64,000 bases of DNA from Variovorax sp. PBL-H6 (GTDB taxonomy: Bacteria > Pseudomonadota > Gammaproteobacteria > Burkholderiales > Burkholderiaceae_C), in the NCBI RefSeq assembly GCF_901827155.1, contig NZ_LR594659.1, positions 4,278,001 through 4,342,000 on the forward strand. Direction: 5' to 3'. The position numbers were made by a program, and so were the translations under genes. Under the pieces are notes generated by a model. That model was not told the origin of the DNA, did no database searches, and saw only the letters and a program-made list of their open reading frames with translations. This document shows, in pieces, positions 41,469 through 50,177 of this stretch; positions within the stretch are counted from its first letter, which is position 1, and every line of letters starts with the position of its first letter.

Positions 41469-42395
41469 TTGAACCCCGCCCTCCCCGCGCCCGGCCGCCT
41501 CGTCGCCTATGGGTGCCTGGCCCTCAGCATGTCGCTGGTCGGCAGCTACGTCGCCCTCTCCAAACCACTGGTCGTCGCCTTCCCGGTATTCCTGCTTGCC
41601 TGGCTCCGCTTCGGCATCGCCGCCCTGGCGATGCCGCATTGGCTGCGTCGTCCCCCCAACGAGCCAGCGATGACGGCGCGCACGCGCGGCCTGGTCTTCC
41701 TCGAGTCCTTCCTCGGCAACTTCCTGTTCTCGATCTGCATGCTGTTCGGCGTGAGCCTGACCAGCGCCGTATCGGCGGGCGTGATCATGGCCACGATCCC
41801 CGCAGCGGTCGCGATCGGCAGCCGGGTCTTCCTGCGCGAGAGCATCACGCGACGGACCGCGCTCGCCATCGCCTGCGCGGCCGGCGGCATCGGCCTCCTT
41901 GCGCTCGCGCCCACGCAGCCCTCCGCCCCCACGGGCAGCACCACTGCTGTCTCCATGGCCTGGCTCGGCAACCTCCTCGTGTTCTGCGCGGTGCTCTGCG
42001 AGGCGGCTTACGCGGTGATCGGCAAGTCGCTCACCGGAAAGCTCGGACCCAAGCGCATCTCGTCGCTGATCAATCTCTGGGGCTTCGTGCTCTCGACGCC
42101 GCTGGGGTTGTGGTTCGCGTTGCGCTTCGACTTCGGCGCTGTTCCGCCGGGCCTGTGGGTCTTGTTGGTGGTCTATGCGCTGGCTGCCAGCATCTGGACG
42201 GTGTGGCTCTGGATGACGGGCCTCAAGGGGGTGCCGGCCTCGCAGGCGGGAGTGTTCACGGTGATGCTGCCCGTGAGCGCGGCCATGGTCGGCGTGCTCG
42301 TGCTCGGCGAAAAGCTGTCGCTGCTGCAGGTGTGCGCCTTCGCATTTGCGCTGCTCGGCGTGGTGCTCGCGACCTGGCCTTCGCGCCGCGCCTGA
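41469..42395 (+). CDS. EamA/DMT-family permease
   Basis: The product has about ten membrane helices in two EamA repeats, beginning RLVAYGCLALSMSLVGSYVA and ending VLGEKLSLLQVCAFAFALLG. LFGVSLTSAVSAGVIMATIP and GVPASQAGVFTVMLPVSAAM are the conserved repeat segments. Such permeases export amino acids or metabolites; no substrate can be named. The start is uncertain: TTG 41469 gives a short normal N-terminus, whereas GTG 41409 would overlap the start of the divergent GGCT gene. Confidence 0.9.
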   Translation: MNPALPAPGRLVAYGCLALSMSLVGSYVALSKPLVVAFPVFLLAWLRFGIAALAMPHWLRRPPNEPAMTARTRGLVFLESFLGNFLFSICMLFGVSLTSAVSAGVIMATIPAAVAIGSRVFLRESITRRTALAIACAAGGIGLLALAPTQPSAPTGSTTAVSMAWLGNLLVFCAVLCEAAYAVIGKSLTGKLGPKRISSLINLWGFVLSTPLGLWFALRFDFGAVPPGLWVLLVVYALAASIWTVWLWMTGLKGVPASQAGVFTVMLPVSAAMVGVLVLGEKLSLLQVCAFAFALLGVVLATWPSRRA

Positions 42396-42588
42396 AGCGC
42401 GGCGACAGGGCCTGAAGGCGCTTCAGAGTGCGAAGCACTCCCGTCTCTCCTCTGTAAAAACAACAGCTCCCAATGAAAAAGTCCCTTTTTCCCTTGGAAA
42501 CGCGTTTCTTCTCCTTTAGCATCCGCAGTGCCAGTGGAGACACCGTTTTCATTGGTGAAAAGTGACCAATTTAAAAAGGAAATCAACC

Positions 42589-43008
42589 ATGGCAACTGCA
42601 AAGAAGGCTCCGGCCAAGAAAGCGCCTGCAAAGAAGGCTGCTCCTGCGAAGAAGGCCGCACCGGCCAAGAAGGCTGCTCCGGCGAAGAAGGCGGCACCCG
42701 CCAAGAAGGCTGCCCCCGCAAAGAACGCTGCTGCTAAGAAGGCTGCTCCCGCCAAGAAGCGCACGCCCAACGCCGCGTTCATGAAGGCCCTCACCCCCAG
42801 CCCGGCGCTCGCCGCCGTCGTGGGTTCGACGCCTCTGCCGCGCACCGCCGTCGTGAGCAAGCTGTGGGACTACATCAAGAAGAACAACCTGCAGGACAAG
42901 GCCAACAAGCGCAACATCAACGCTGACGCCAAGCTGAAGGAAATCTTCGGCAAGCCGCAAGTCTCGATGTTCGAGCTGGCCTCGCTGATCGGCAAGCACG
43001 TGAAGTGA
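42589..43008 (+). CDS. SWIB-domain histone H1-like protein
   Basis: The 139-residue protein has a basic N-terminal tail made of near-perfect AKKAAP repeats (residues 4-60), like histone H1 tails, and a C-terminal SWIB/MDM2 domain (65-139): AVVGSTPLPRTAVVSKLWDY, IKKNNLQDKANKRNINADAK, LKEIFGKPQVSMFELASLI. Such proteins are abundant nucleoid components in Burkholderiales; DNA compaction or regulation is likely. AAGGA precedes ATG 42589. The repeat number can vary by recombination between the tandem codons. Confidence 0.95.
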   Translation: MATAKKAPAKKAPAKKAAPAKKAAPAKKAAPAKKAAPAKKAAPAKNAAAKKAAPAKKRTPNAAFMKALTPSPALAAVVGSTPLPRTAVVSKLWDYIKKNNLQDKANKRNINADAKLKEIFGKPQVSMFELASLIGKHVK

Positions 43009-43039
43009 CCTCCCGGAGCGCCACCAGGCGCTTCAATGA

Positions 43040-43063
43040 AAAAGCCGGCGCAAGCCGGCTTTT
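43040..43063. terminator. Bidirectional terminator
   Basis: AAAAGCCGGC (43040-43049) and GCCGGCTTTT (43054-43063) form a perfect stem with GCAA loop, followed by more T. It serves the SWIB gene and, on the other strand, the thiamine-diphosphate enzyme gene ending at 43094. Confidence 0.93.
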
Positions 43064-43093
43064 TTCTTGCAGCGGCCCAGCGCTTGCAGCGGC

Positions 43094-44818
43094 TCAGCGG
43101 GCCCCGCGCGCCTGCGCCGCCTTGGTGATGACCGACAGCGTGCCGCGCGTCGTGATGACCTCGGGGTCGAGGGGGATCTCGATCAGCGTGCCCGTATCGG
43201 CCGCCAGCGCACGCAGCAGCGCCGCCTCGAACTGCGCGGTCTCGGTGACGCGCTCGGCAACGTAGCCATAAGCGCGCGCAAGTGCGCAGAAGTCCGGGTT
43301 GGCCAGGGCCGTGCCGCTCACCTTCGCCGGGTACTCGCGTTCCTGATGCATGCGGATGGTGCCGAACATGCCGTTGTTGAGCAGCAAGATGATGCTCTTG
43401 CCGCCATGCTGCGTGGCCGTAGCAAGTTCCTGCCCGTTCATCAGGAAGTCTCCATCGCCCGCGATGGTGAAGGCGACGCGGCCGGTCGCGATGTTCGCCC
43501 CGATGCCCGCCGGCACGCCGTAACCCATGGCGCCGCTGGTCGGCGCCAGCTGCGTCTTGTGGCCTTTGGCGAGGCCGTGGTAGCGAAAGTAGCGGTGCAC
43601 CCAGCTGGCGAAGTTGCCGGCCCCGTTGGTGATGGCCGCATCCGCCGGTAGGTGCTGCTGCAGGGTACGAACCACCGCCACCAGATCGACGGCGCCGCGC
43701 GGCGACTCGGCCGGCAACCCGGCAAGCGCCTGCGGCTCCAGGTTGGCGAGGTAGTCGGCATGCAACTGCGCGGCCCACGGCTCCCACGGCAATTCGGCCG
43801 GGGGACTCAGCACCTCCAGGCTGCGCGCCGCCGCGCTCATGCCGGCGTTGATGGCGAGGTCCGCCTGGTAGACGCGGTTGAGCTCCTCCGCACTCGCATG
43901 GATGTGAACCAGCGTCTGCGCGGGCCGTGGCGCCTCGAGCAGCGTGTAGCCGCCCGTCGTCATCTCGCCCAGCCGGGGCCCGATGGCCAGCACGAGATCG
44001 CTGTGCTTCACGTGCTCGGCCAGTCGAGGATTGATCGCGATGCCCACGTCGCCGGCGTAGAGCGGGTGATGGTTGTCGAAGGTATCCTGGAAGCGGAAAG
44101 CGTTCGCCACCGGCAGCTTCCAGTTCTCGGCAAAGCGCTGCAGCGCCTGCGCCGCCTGCACGGTCCAGCCGCCGCCGCCGGCGATCACCAGCGGACGCTG
44201 CGCCTTCATCAGCAGCTCGCGCAGGGTCCGCAGCGCGCCCGGATCGCTCCAGGGTTGAACGGCCTCGACGCGTGCCAGCGGTCGCGCCGAGGACATGCTG
44301 CGCAGCATGTCCTCCGGCAACACCAGCACCACAGGGCCGGGGCGTCCGTTCATGGCCGTCGCGAAAGCGCGCGCCACGTACTCGGGAATCCGGTCGGCAT
44401 CGTCGATGCGCTCCACGCGCTTGGCAAAGCCCTTGGTGCTGGGCCCGAAGAAACTGCCGTAGTCGACCTCCTGGAAAGCCTCGCGGTCGCGGAAGTCGCT
44501 GCCGACATCGCCGACGAAGAGCACCATCGGCGTCGAGTCCTGGAAGGCGTTGTGCACGCCGATCGAGGCGTTGGTCGCTCCGGGGCCGCGCGTCACGAAG
44601 CAGATGCCGGGCCGGCCCGTCAACTTGCCGTGGGCCTCGGCCATGAAAGCCGCTCCGCCTTCCTGGCGATTGACGATGAAGCGGATGCGCTCGGCATAGG
44701 CATGAAAGCCATCGAGCACCGCCAGGAAGCTTTCGCCCGGCACCCCGAACGCAAGTTCCACGCCTTGCTCGATGAGGCACTCGACGATCAGGTGGCCTGC
44801 GGATTGCGACGAACTCAT
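43094..44818 (-). CDS. Thiamine-diphosphate-dependent enzyme (acetolactate synthase-like)
   Basis: The 574-residue protein has the three ThDP-enzyme domains. The N-terminal domain shows FGVPGESFLAVLDG and the cofactor-activating Glu in FIVNRQEGGAAFMAEAHGKL. The central domain has PLVIAGGGGWTVQAAQAL. The C-terminal domain has the ThDP-Mg motif TIAGDGDFLMNGQELATATQ followed by ILLLNNGMFGTIRMHQ. It is close to acetolactate synthase large subunits, but there is no ilvH next to it, so a role in 2-oxoacid catabolism is as likely. It is divergent from a TetR regulator. Start ATG 44818. Confidence 0.92.
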   Translation of the reverse strand: MSSSQSAGHLIVECLIEQGVELAFGVPGESFLAVLDGFHAYAERIRFIVNRQEGGAAFMAEAHGKLTGRPGICFVTRGPGATNASIGVHNAFQDSTPMVLFVGDVGSDFRDREAFQEVDYGSFFGPSTKGFAKRVERIDDADRIPEYVARAFATAMNGRPGPVVLVLPEDMLRSMSSARPLARVEAVQPWSDPGALRTLRELLMKAQRPLVIAGGGGWTVQAAQALQRFAENWKLPVANAFRFQDTFDNHHPLYAGDVGIAINPRLAEHVKHSDLVLAIGPRLGEMTTGGYTLLEAPRPAQTLVHIHASAEELNRVYQADLAINAGMSAAARSLEVLSPPAELPWEPWAAQLHADYLANLEPQALAGLPAESPRGAVDLVAVVRTLQQHLPADAAITNGAGNFASWVHRYFRYHGLAKGHKTQLAPTSGAMGYGVPAGIGANIATGRVAFTIAGDGDFLMNGQELATATQHGGKSIILLLNNGMFGTIRMHQEREYPAKVSGTALANPDFCALARAYGYVAERVTETAQFEAALLRALAADTGTLIEIPLDPEVITTRGTLSVITKAAQARGAR

Positions 44819-44896
44819 GGGCGGGCGCCTCTCTGCTGCAATATCAAAAGGAGCCGCGATTATCCGCACACCGCAGGAATACTTGCCTTAATTCCC

Positions 44897-44911
44897 CAAT
44901 TGGTTAAATTG
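44897..44911. promoter_or_regulatory. Operator-like repeat before the TetR gene
   Basis: CAATT (44897-44901) and AATTG (44907-44911) flank GGTTA, ending six bases before the TetR ATG. The same half site recurs at the operator 710 bases downstream. Confidence 0.5.
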
Positions 44912-44916
44912 CACCC

Positions 44917-45564
44917 ATGAAGACGCCGCCGACAGCGCCCATCGAACCCCGCTCACGCGATGCCGACCGATCGCAGCTCGCAATCCTCGACTCGGCCCGC
45001 GACGAGTTCGCGCAACGCGGCCTGGCCGGCGCACGCATGGACAGCATCGCCGCGCGCGCGGGACTCAACAAGCGACTGATCTACTACTACTTCGGCAGCA
45101 AGGACGACCTCTTCCTGGCGGTACTCGAGCGCACCTATGCCGATATCCGCGATGCCGAGCAGCAATTGCACCTGGACGAGGTCGAACCCGTGGAGGCGAT
45201 CCGGCGCCTGGTCTCCTTCACCTGGCACTACTACCTGGAGCACCCCGAGTTCATCACGCTGCTCAACAGCGAGAACCTGCATCGCGCCGCGCACCTCAAG
45301 CGCTCCGGGCGAATTCAGGAAATGAACTCGCCGCTGGTCCAGCTGCTCGACGGGGTGCTCGAGCGCGGCCGGCGCAAAAACCTCTTCCGCGCCGGCATCG
45401 ATCCGGTGCAGCTCTACATCTCGATCGCCGCGCTCTGCTACTTCTATCTCTCGAACAACGACACGCTCTCGGCCATCTTCGGCCGCGACCTGCGCGCGCC
45501 CAAGGCAATGGCGCAGCGCCTGTCGCACATGACCGACCTGGTGCTGGGCTACGTCCTGCACTGA
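44917..45564 (+). CDS. TetR-family regulator
   Basis: A 215-residue regulator with an N-terminal TetR HTH: LAILDSARDEFAQRGLAGAR, MDSIAARAGLNKRLIYYYFG and SKDDLFLAVLERTY. The C-terminal ligand domain resembles the TetR_C_6-like/NicS group: FTWHYYLEHPEFITLLNSEN and DPVQLYISIAALCYFYLSNN. It lies between the divergent ThDP enzyme gene and the transport/catabolic operon, and CAATT/AATTG sites occur in front of both itself and the operon, so it probably controls one or both. Confidence 0.93.
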   Translation: MKTPPTAPIEPRSRDADRSQLAILDSARDEFAQRGLAGARMDSIAARAGLNKRLIYYYFGSKDDLFLAVLERTYADIRDAEQQLHLDEVEPVEAIRRLVSFTWHYYLEHPEFITLLNSENLHRAAHLKRSGRIQEMNSPLVQLLDGVLERGRRKNLFRAGIDPVQLYISIAALCYFYLSNNDTLSAIFGRDLRAPKAMAQRLSHMTDLVLGYVLH

Positions 45565-45590
45565 TGCGGGTATCTCCTAGGGCCGAGCCG

Positions 45591-45645
45591 TTGACGGGCT
45601 CGCGAACGGCTTCCTAGAATTGACAATTCACTTTTTGGTGAATTG
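45591..45645 (+). promoter_or_regulatory. Promoter and operator of the catabolic operon
   Basis: TTGACG (45591-45596) and TAGAAT (45615-45620) form a sigma-70-type promoter with 18-bp spacing. Directly downstream CAATTCAC (45624-45631) and GTGAATTG (45638-45645) are a perfect palindrome around TTTTTG, in the position of a repressor site. Confidence 0.7.
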
Positions 45646-45691
45646 CAGTTTCGACTTTGCCGCTCAGTCCACGTCAACAGGAACAGACACA

Positions 45692-46666
45692 GTGCCCATC
45701 ACCACCCGCCGCCACGCCTTCTTCGCCACGCTGGCGCTCTGCACCGCGCTGAGCGTGAGCGCACAGGGCGCCTACCCGAACAAGCCGATCCGCGTGATCG
45801 TGCCTTTCGCCGCCGGCAGCACCACCGACATCATTGCCCGTGCCATCGCCGACAAGATGGGCGCCAGCATGGGCCAGACATTGGTCATCGACAACCGCGG
45901 CGGCGCTAGCGGCACCATCGGCCAGCAGGCCGTGGCCACGGCGGCGCCGGACGGCTACACGATCATGATCCACTCGTCCTCGCACACGGTCAGTCCCTCG
46001 ACCTTCGCCAAGCTGCCCTTCGACACGGTGGGCGATTTCTCCGGCGTCACGCCGATCTCCTCGCTGCCCAACGCGCTGGTGATCTCGCCCTCGAAAAACA
46101 TCAAGACGCTGAAGGACCTGGTCGCGACTGCCAAGTCCAAGCCCGGCACGGTCAACTTCGCCTCCGCGGGCCAAGGCAGCGCCACCCATCTGAACGCCGA
46201 AAAATTCAAGATGGCGGCCAACATCGATGCCACCAACATTCCCTTCAAGGGCTCGGCGGAAGCCGTGACCGAGGTGCTGGCCGGCCGCGTCGACTACTAC
46301 TTCTCGCCGATCGCGCCGGTGATCGGGCAGATCAAGGAAGGCCAGCTCCTGGCCCTGGCCGTGGGCTCGCCAAAGCGCGCCGCCGCCTTGCCCGACGTGC
46401 CCACCACTGCCGAGGCCGGCGTGCCGGGTTCGGAATTCAACTTCTGGATCGGGATGATGGCGCCGGCCAAGACGCCGCGCGACATCGTCAACCGCTTGCA
46501 CGACGAAGTGGCGAAGGCACTCGCCAGCCCCGAGGTGAAGGAGCGCTTCTTGAAGGTGGGCGCCGACGCCTGGACGCTCAAGCCCGAGCAGTTCGACGCC
46601 TACATCAAGGAAGAGATCGCCAGCAACGCCAAGCTGGTGAAGGCCGCCGGCCTCGCACCCCAGTGA
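45692..46666 (+). CDS. Bug-type tripartite tricarboxylate receptor
   Basis: The 324-residue protein has a signal peptide (HAFFATLALCTALSVSAQG) and the Bug fold: YPNKPIRVIVPFAAGSTTDI, VIDNRGGASGTIGQQAVATA, and FASAGQGSATHLNAEKFKMA in the ligand pocket. Bug proteins are periplasmic receptors, greatly expanded in Burkholderiales, and bind small carboxylates or other ligands without charge-pair contacts. The GTG start at 45692 puts the Arg-Arg of the signal correctly. It is first in the operon and separate from the receptor beside TctAB. Confidence 0.95.
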   Translation: MPITTRRHAFFATLALCTALSVSAQGAYPNKPIRVIVPFAAGSTTDIIARAIADKMGASMGQTLVIDNRGGASGTIGQQAVATAAPDGYTIMIHSSSHTVSPSTFAKLPFDTVGDFSGVTPISSLPNALVISPSKNIKTLKDLVATAKSKPGTVNFASAGQGSATHLNAEKFKMAANIDATNIPFKGSAEAVTEVLAGRVDYYFSPIAPVIGQIKEGQLLALAVGSPKRAAALPDVPTTAEAGVPGSEFNFWIGMMAPAKTPRDIVNRLHDEVAKALASPEVKERFLKVGADAWTLKPEQFDAYIKEEIASNAKLVKAAGLAPQ

Positions 46667-46717
46667 GCTCCCACGCATTTCCCTCGCACAACCTCTTCAT
46701 TCGGCAGACCTTCTGAC

Positions 46718-47881
46718 ATGGCCACACAACGACTCGGACTCATCATGCACGGCGTTACCGGACGCATGGGCATGAACCAGCATCTCATCCGCTCCATTTG
46801 CGCCATCCGCGCTCAGGGCGGCGTCACGCTTTCCAACGGCGACCGGGTGATGCCCGACCCCATCCTGATCGGCCGCAACGCCGAGAAGATCGAGGCGCTG
46901 GCCAAGGCGCACGGCATCGAGCGGTGGGGCACCGACCTGGATGCCGCGCTGGAGAACAAGGACGACACCCTGTTCTTCGACTCCGGCACGACGCAGATGC
47001 GCCCCACCCTGCTGGCCAAGGCCATCCGCGCCGGCAAGCACGTCTACTGCGAGAAGCCCATCGCCACCAACCTCAACGAGGCGGTCGAGATCGCGCGCCT
47101 GGCCCAGGGCTCGGGGCTCAAGCACGGCGCGGTGCAGGACAAGCTCTTCCTCCCCGGCCTGCGCAAGCTCGACATGCTGCGCCGCGCCGGCTTCTTCGGC
47201 CGCATGCTGTCGGTGCGCCTGGAATTCGGCTATTGGGTGTTCGAAGGCGACCTGCAGCCGATCCAGCGACCGTCGTGGAACTACCGCAAGGAAGACGGTG
47301 GCGGGATGATCCTGGACATGATGTGCCACTGGCGCTACGTGCTGGACAACCTGTTCGGCGAAGTGCAATCGGTGTCTTGCATCGGGGCGACGCACATCCC
47401 GAAGCGCTGGGACGAGAACGGCCAGCCTTACGAGGCCACGGCGGACGATGCGGCCTATGCAACCTGCCAATTGCGCGGCCACGCCGGCGAGCCGGTGATC
47501 GCCCAGCTCAACATGAGCTGGGCCACGCGGGTGCGACGCGACGACCTCGTGACCTTCCACGTGGACGGCACCGACGGCTCCGCGGTCGCGGGCCTGTCGT
47601 CATGCAGGGCGCAGTCGCGCGTTGCCACGCCGCGACCGGTCTGGAATCCGGACGAGAAGCAGACGATGAACTTCTTCGACCAGTGGCAGGAGATCCCGGA
47701 CTCGCAGGTCTACGACAACGGCTTCAAGATCCAGTGGGAGCAGTTCATCCGCCATGTGGTCGAGAACGCGCCGTACAAGTGGACCCTGCCCGAGGGCGCC
47801 AAGGGCGTGCAGTTGGTCGAAGCCGCGCTTGAATCGTGGCAGGACCGCCGCTGGATCGATGTGCCGGAACTCAACATCTGA
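46718..47881 (+). CDS. Gfo/Idh/MocA-family oxidoreductase
   Basis: The 387-residue NAD(P)-dependent dehydrogenase opens RLGLIMHGVTGRMGMNQHLI (a Rossmann strand and turn with GVTGRMG), then FFDSGTTQMRPTLLAKAIRA and the family EKP motif in HVYCEKPIATNLNEAVEIA. The C-terminal domain carries KEDGGGMILDMMCHWRYVLD, matching the substrate-binding GG..D..H pattern. Members oxidise sugars, inositols or their acids. It lies 51 bases after the Bug gene and seven bases before the DUF993 gene. Confidence 0.95.
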   Translation: MATQRLGLIMHGVTGRMGMNQHLIRSICAIRAQGGVTLSNGDRVMPDPILIGRNAEKIEALAKAHGIERWGTDLDAALENKDDTLFFDSGTTQMRPTLLAKAIRAGKHVYCEKPIATNLNEAVEIARLAQGSGLKHGAVQDKLFLPGLRKLDMLRRAGFFGRMLSVRLEFGYWVFEGDLQPIQRPSWNYRKEDGGGMILDMMCHWRYVLDNLFGEVQSVSCIGATHIPKRWDENGQPYEATADDAAYATCQLRGHAGEPVIAQLNMSWATRVRRDDLVTFHVDGTDGSAVAGLSSCRAQSRVATPRPVWNPDEKQTMNFFDQWQEIPDSQVYDNGFKIQWEQFIRHVVENAPYKWTLPEGAKGVQLVEAALESWQDRRWIDVPELNI

Positions 47882-47888
47882 AGCGCAG

Positions 47889-49076
47889 ATGTCTTTTTCA
47901 CTGACCCTCCCCGCCGCCGCCGGCACGCTCGCTCCCTACACGCTGCGCGGCACCACCCCCGTGAAGCCGCCACGCGGCATGGGCTTCAATCGCATCGCCT
48001 ACTCGGCCGCGCACGTGGTGGCCGACCCGCTGGCGGCGGTCGACCCATGGCTGCAATGCGCCGTCGACTGGGACGCGACCATCGCCTACCGCCGCCATCT
48101 CTGGTCGCTGGGGCTCGGCGTGGCGGAAGCCATGGACACGGCACAGCGCGGCATGGGCCTGGATTGGCCGACCTCGCTGGAGCTGATCCGCCGCTCGCTC
48201 GACGCGGCCAAGGACGTGCCCGGCGCCCTGGTTGCGTCGGGCTGCGGCACCGATCACCTGAGCCTGATCGACGCGAAGAGCGTCGACGACGTGATCCGCG
48301 CCTACGAGGAACAGATGGAGGCCATCGAAGCGCTGGACGGCAAGCTGATCGTGATGGCCAGCCGCGCGCTGGCCCATGTGGCAAGAAGCCCCGCCGACTA
48401 CGAGCGTGTCTACGACCGGATCCTGTCGCAGGCGAGGCAACCCGTGGTCCTGCATTGGCTGGGCGACATGTTCGATCCGGCGCTGGCCGGCTACTGGGGC
48501 ACCAAGGATGTCGACGCCGCCATGGATACGGCCCTCGGCATCATCGCGGCGCACCCGCACAAGGTCGACGGCATCAAGATCTCGCTGCTGGACAAGGACA
48601 AGGAAATCGCGATGCGCCGCCGGCTGCCGGCCGGGGTGCGCATGTACACCGGCGACGACTTCAACTATGCCGAGCTGATCGCCGGCGACGGGCATGGCAG
48701 CGAGCCGACGCATGGCAAGAGCGATGCGCTGCTGGGCATTTTCGACGCCATCGCGCCGGCGGCCAGCGCCGCGCTGGGCGAGCTGGCCCAAGGCAACACC
48801 GAGAAGTTCCACGCCATCCTCGGCCCCACCGTGCCGTTGTCGCGCCACATCTTCGCGGCGCCCACGCGCTTCTACAAGACGGGCGTGGTCTTCATGGCCT
48901 GGCTCAACGGCCACCAGAAGCATTTCACGATGGTGGGCGGCCAGCAGAGCACGCGCTCGCTACAGCACCTGGCCGAGCTCTTCCGGCTGGCTGACGCCGC
49001 CAATCTGCTGGAGCAACCCGAGCTCGCGGTCACGCGCATGAATACGCTGCTGGCCTTGCACGGCATCGAGGGCTGA
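47889..49076 (+). CDS. DUF993 family (dihydrodipicolinate synthase-like) protein
   Basis: The 395-residue protein belongs to DUF993, a TIM-barrel group distantly like DapA/aldolases, usually next to Gfo/Idh/MocA dehydrogenases and sugar isomerases. Seen are GFNRIAYSAAHVVADPLAAV, VASGCGTDHLSLIDAKSVDD, PVVLHWLGDMFDPALAGYWG and VDGIKISLLDKDKEIAMRRR, the last with a lysine at the position where a Schiff-base lysine would be expected. Aldolase/lyase action on a sugar-derived ketoacid is plausible but unproven. Confidence 0.88.
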   Translation: MSFSLTLPAAAGTLAPYTLRGTTPVKPPRGMGFNRIAYSAAHVVADPLAAVDPWLQCAVDWDATIAYRRHLWSLGLGVAEAMDTAQRGMGLDWPTSLELIRRSLDAAKDVPGALVASGCGTDHLSLIDAKSVDDVIRAYEEQMEAIEALDGKLIVMASRALAHVARSPADYERVYDRILSQARQPVVLHWLGDMFDPALAGYWGTKDVDAAMDTALGIIAAHPHKVDGIKISLLDKDKEIAMRRRLPAGVRMYTGDDFNYAELIAGDGHGSEPTHGKSDALLGIFDAIAPAASAALGELAQGNTEKFHAILGPTVPLSRHIFAAPTRFYKTGVVFMAWLNGHQKHFTMVGGQQSTRSLQHLAELFRLADAANLLEQPELAVTRMNTLLALHGIEG

Positions 49077-49166
49077 AGCACGCACCGGAGAATCGCAGCA
49101 CGGCCCCGGACAGCCACCCTTTCAAGCATCCCGTTTCCCTCACTTCAACACATCAACGGAGACACC

Positions 49167-50177
49167 ATGCAGAAGCGCCACTTGATCCGAAGCTTTGCAC
49201 TCGCCGCCGCACTCGCCGCGGTGGGCATGCCCGCCCTTGCGCAGGAGTGGAAGCCTTCGCGCCCCATCACCATCATCGTGCCCTGGGCGGCCGGCGGCTC
49301 GACGGACCAGGTGACGCGCGTGACCGCGGCGGAGATGGAGAAGTCGCTGGGCCAGAAGGTGGTGATCGTGAACCAGCCCGGCGCTTCGGGCTCGATCGGC
49401 AGCAAGAGCGCGCTCGACGCACCCAAGGACGGCTACACCTGGACGGCAGGCGCGGCGCAGGACCTCGGCTCCTACGAAACCCTGGGCATGCTCAAGACCA
49501 GGATGGCCGACTGGCACGTGTTCCTCAACGTCGCCAACGTGCAGGTCATCGGCGTCAATGCGGCCGCGCCTTACAAGAATGCCAAGGAGCTGCTGGATGC
49601 CATGAAGGCCAAGCCCGGGCAGATCAGCGTCGCCACGGCGGGCGTGACCTCGGCCGGCCACAACGCGATGGAGCTGATCGCCAAGAGCACCGGCGTCAAG
49701 TACCGGCACGTGACCTACGACGGCGGCAACCCGGCCGTGGTGGCCACCGTGGCCGGCGAGACGGAGGTCACCACGCAGCTCGCCGTCGAGCAGGCGGACA
49801 TGATCCGCGGCAAGCGCATCCGCCCGTTGGCGACGGTCAGCGACAAGGCGCTGGAGCTGGAAGGATTCGGCACCATCGAGCCGCTGTCGAAGACGCTGCC
49901 GGGATTCAAGGCGCCGGCCAACTACTTCGGCATCTTCATCCCCAAGGGCGTGCCCGACGAGGTGGTGAAGACGGTGGAGAAGATCTGGGTCGACAACATC
50001 GCCAGGAGCGACGTGCTGAAGAAGTACGCCACCAGCCGCGGCGCCCTGTTCGCGCCGCTGTACGGCGCCGAGGCGCAGGCCGCGGTGACGCCGGCCATCC
50101 AGGCCAACGCCTGGCTGCTCTTCGACAGCGGCAAGGCCAAGGTCTCGCCCGAAACGCTCGGCATCGCGCGGCCATGA
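49167..50177 (+). CDS. Bug-type receptor of the TctABC transporter
   Basis: This 336-residue receptor has a signal peptide (SFALAAALAAVGMPALAQ) and the Bug motifs PSRPITIIVPWAAGGSTDQV, VIVNQPGASGSIGSKSALDA and ISVATAGVTSAGHNAMELIA. Its stop overlaps the tctB ATG, so it is the dedicated periplasmic component (TctC) of the transporter encoded next. It differs clearly from the first Bug protein of the operon, so two ligands or two capture modes may exist. Confidence 0.95.
   Translation: MQKRHLIRSFALAAALAAVGMPALAQEWKPSRPITIIVPWAAGGSTDQVTRVTAAEMEKSLGQKVVIVNQPGASGSIGSKSALDAPKDGYTWTAGAAQDLGSYETLGMLKTRMADWHVFLNVANVQVIGVNAAAPYKNAKELLDAMKAKPGQISVATAGVTSAGHNAMELIAKSTGVKYRHVTYDGGNPAVVATVAGETEVTTQLAVEQADMIRGKRIRPLATVSDKALELEGFGTIEPLSKTLPGFKAPANYFGIFIPKGVPDEVVKTVEKIWVDNIARSDVLKKYATSRGALFAPLYGAEAQAAVTPAIQANAWLLFDSGKAKVSPETLGIARP

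Noticed and set aside
42473..42483. Further TTTTTCAT-type octamers as attachment sites
   Set aside because: AATGAAAAAG also occurs at about 42473 and 43035 in chromosomal terminator-like sequence without any mobile-element context.
42592..42770. Repeated AAGAAGGC-type units as a CRISPR-like array
   Set aside because: The repeats are in-frame codons for the AKKAAP tail of the SWIB protein; there are no spacers.
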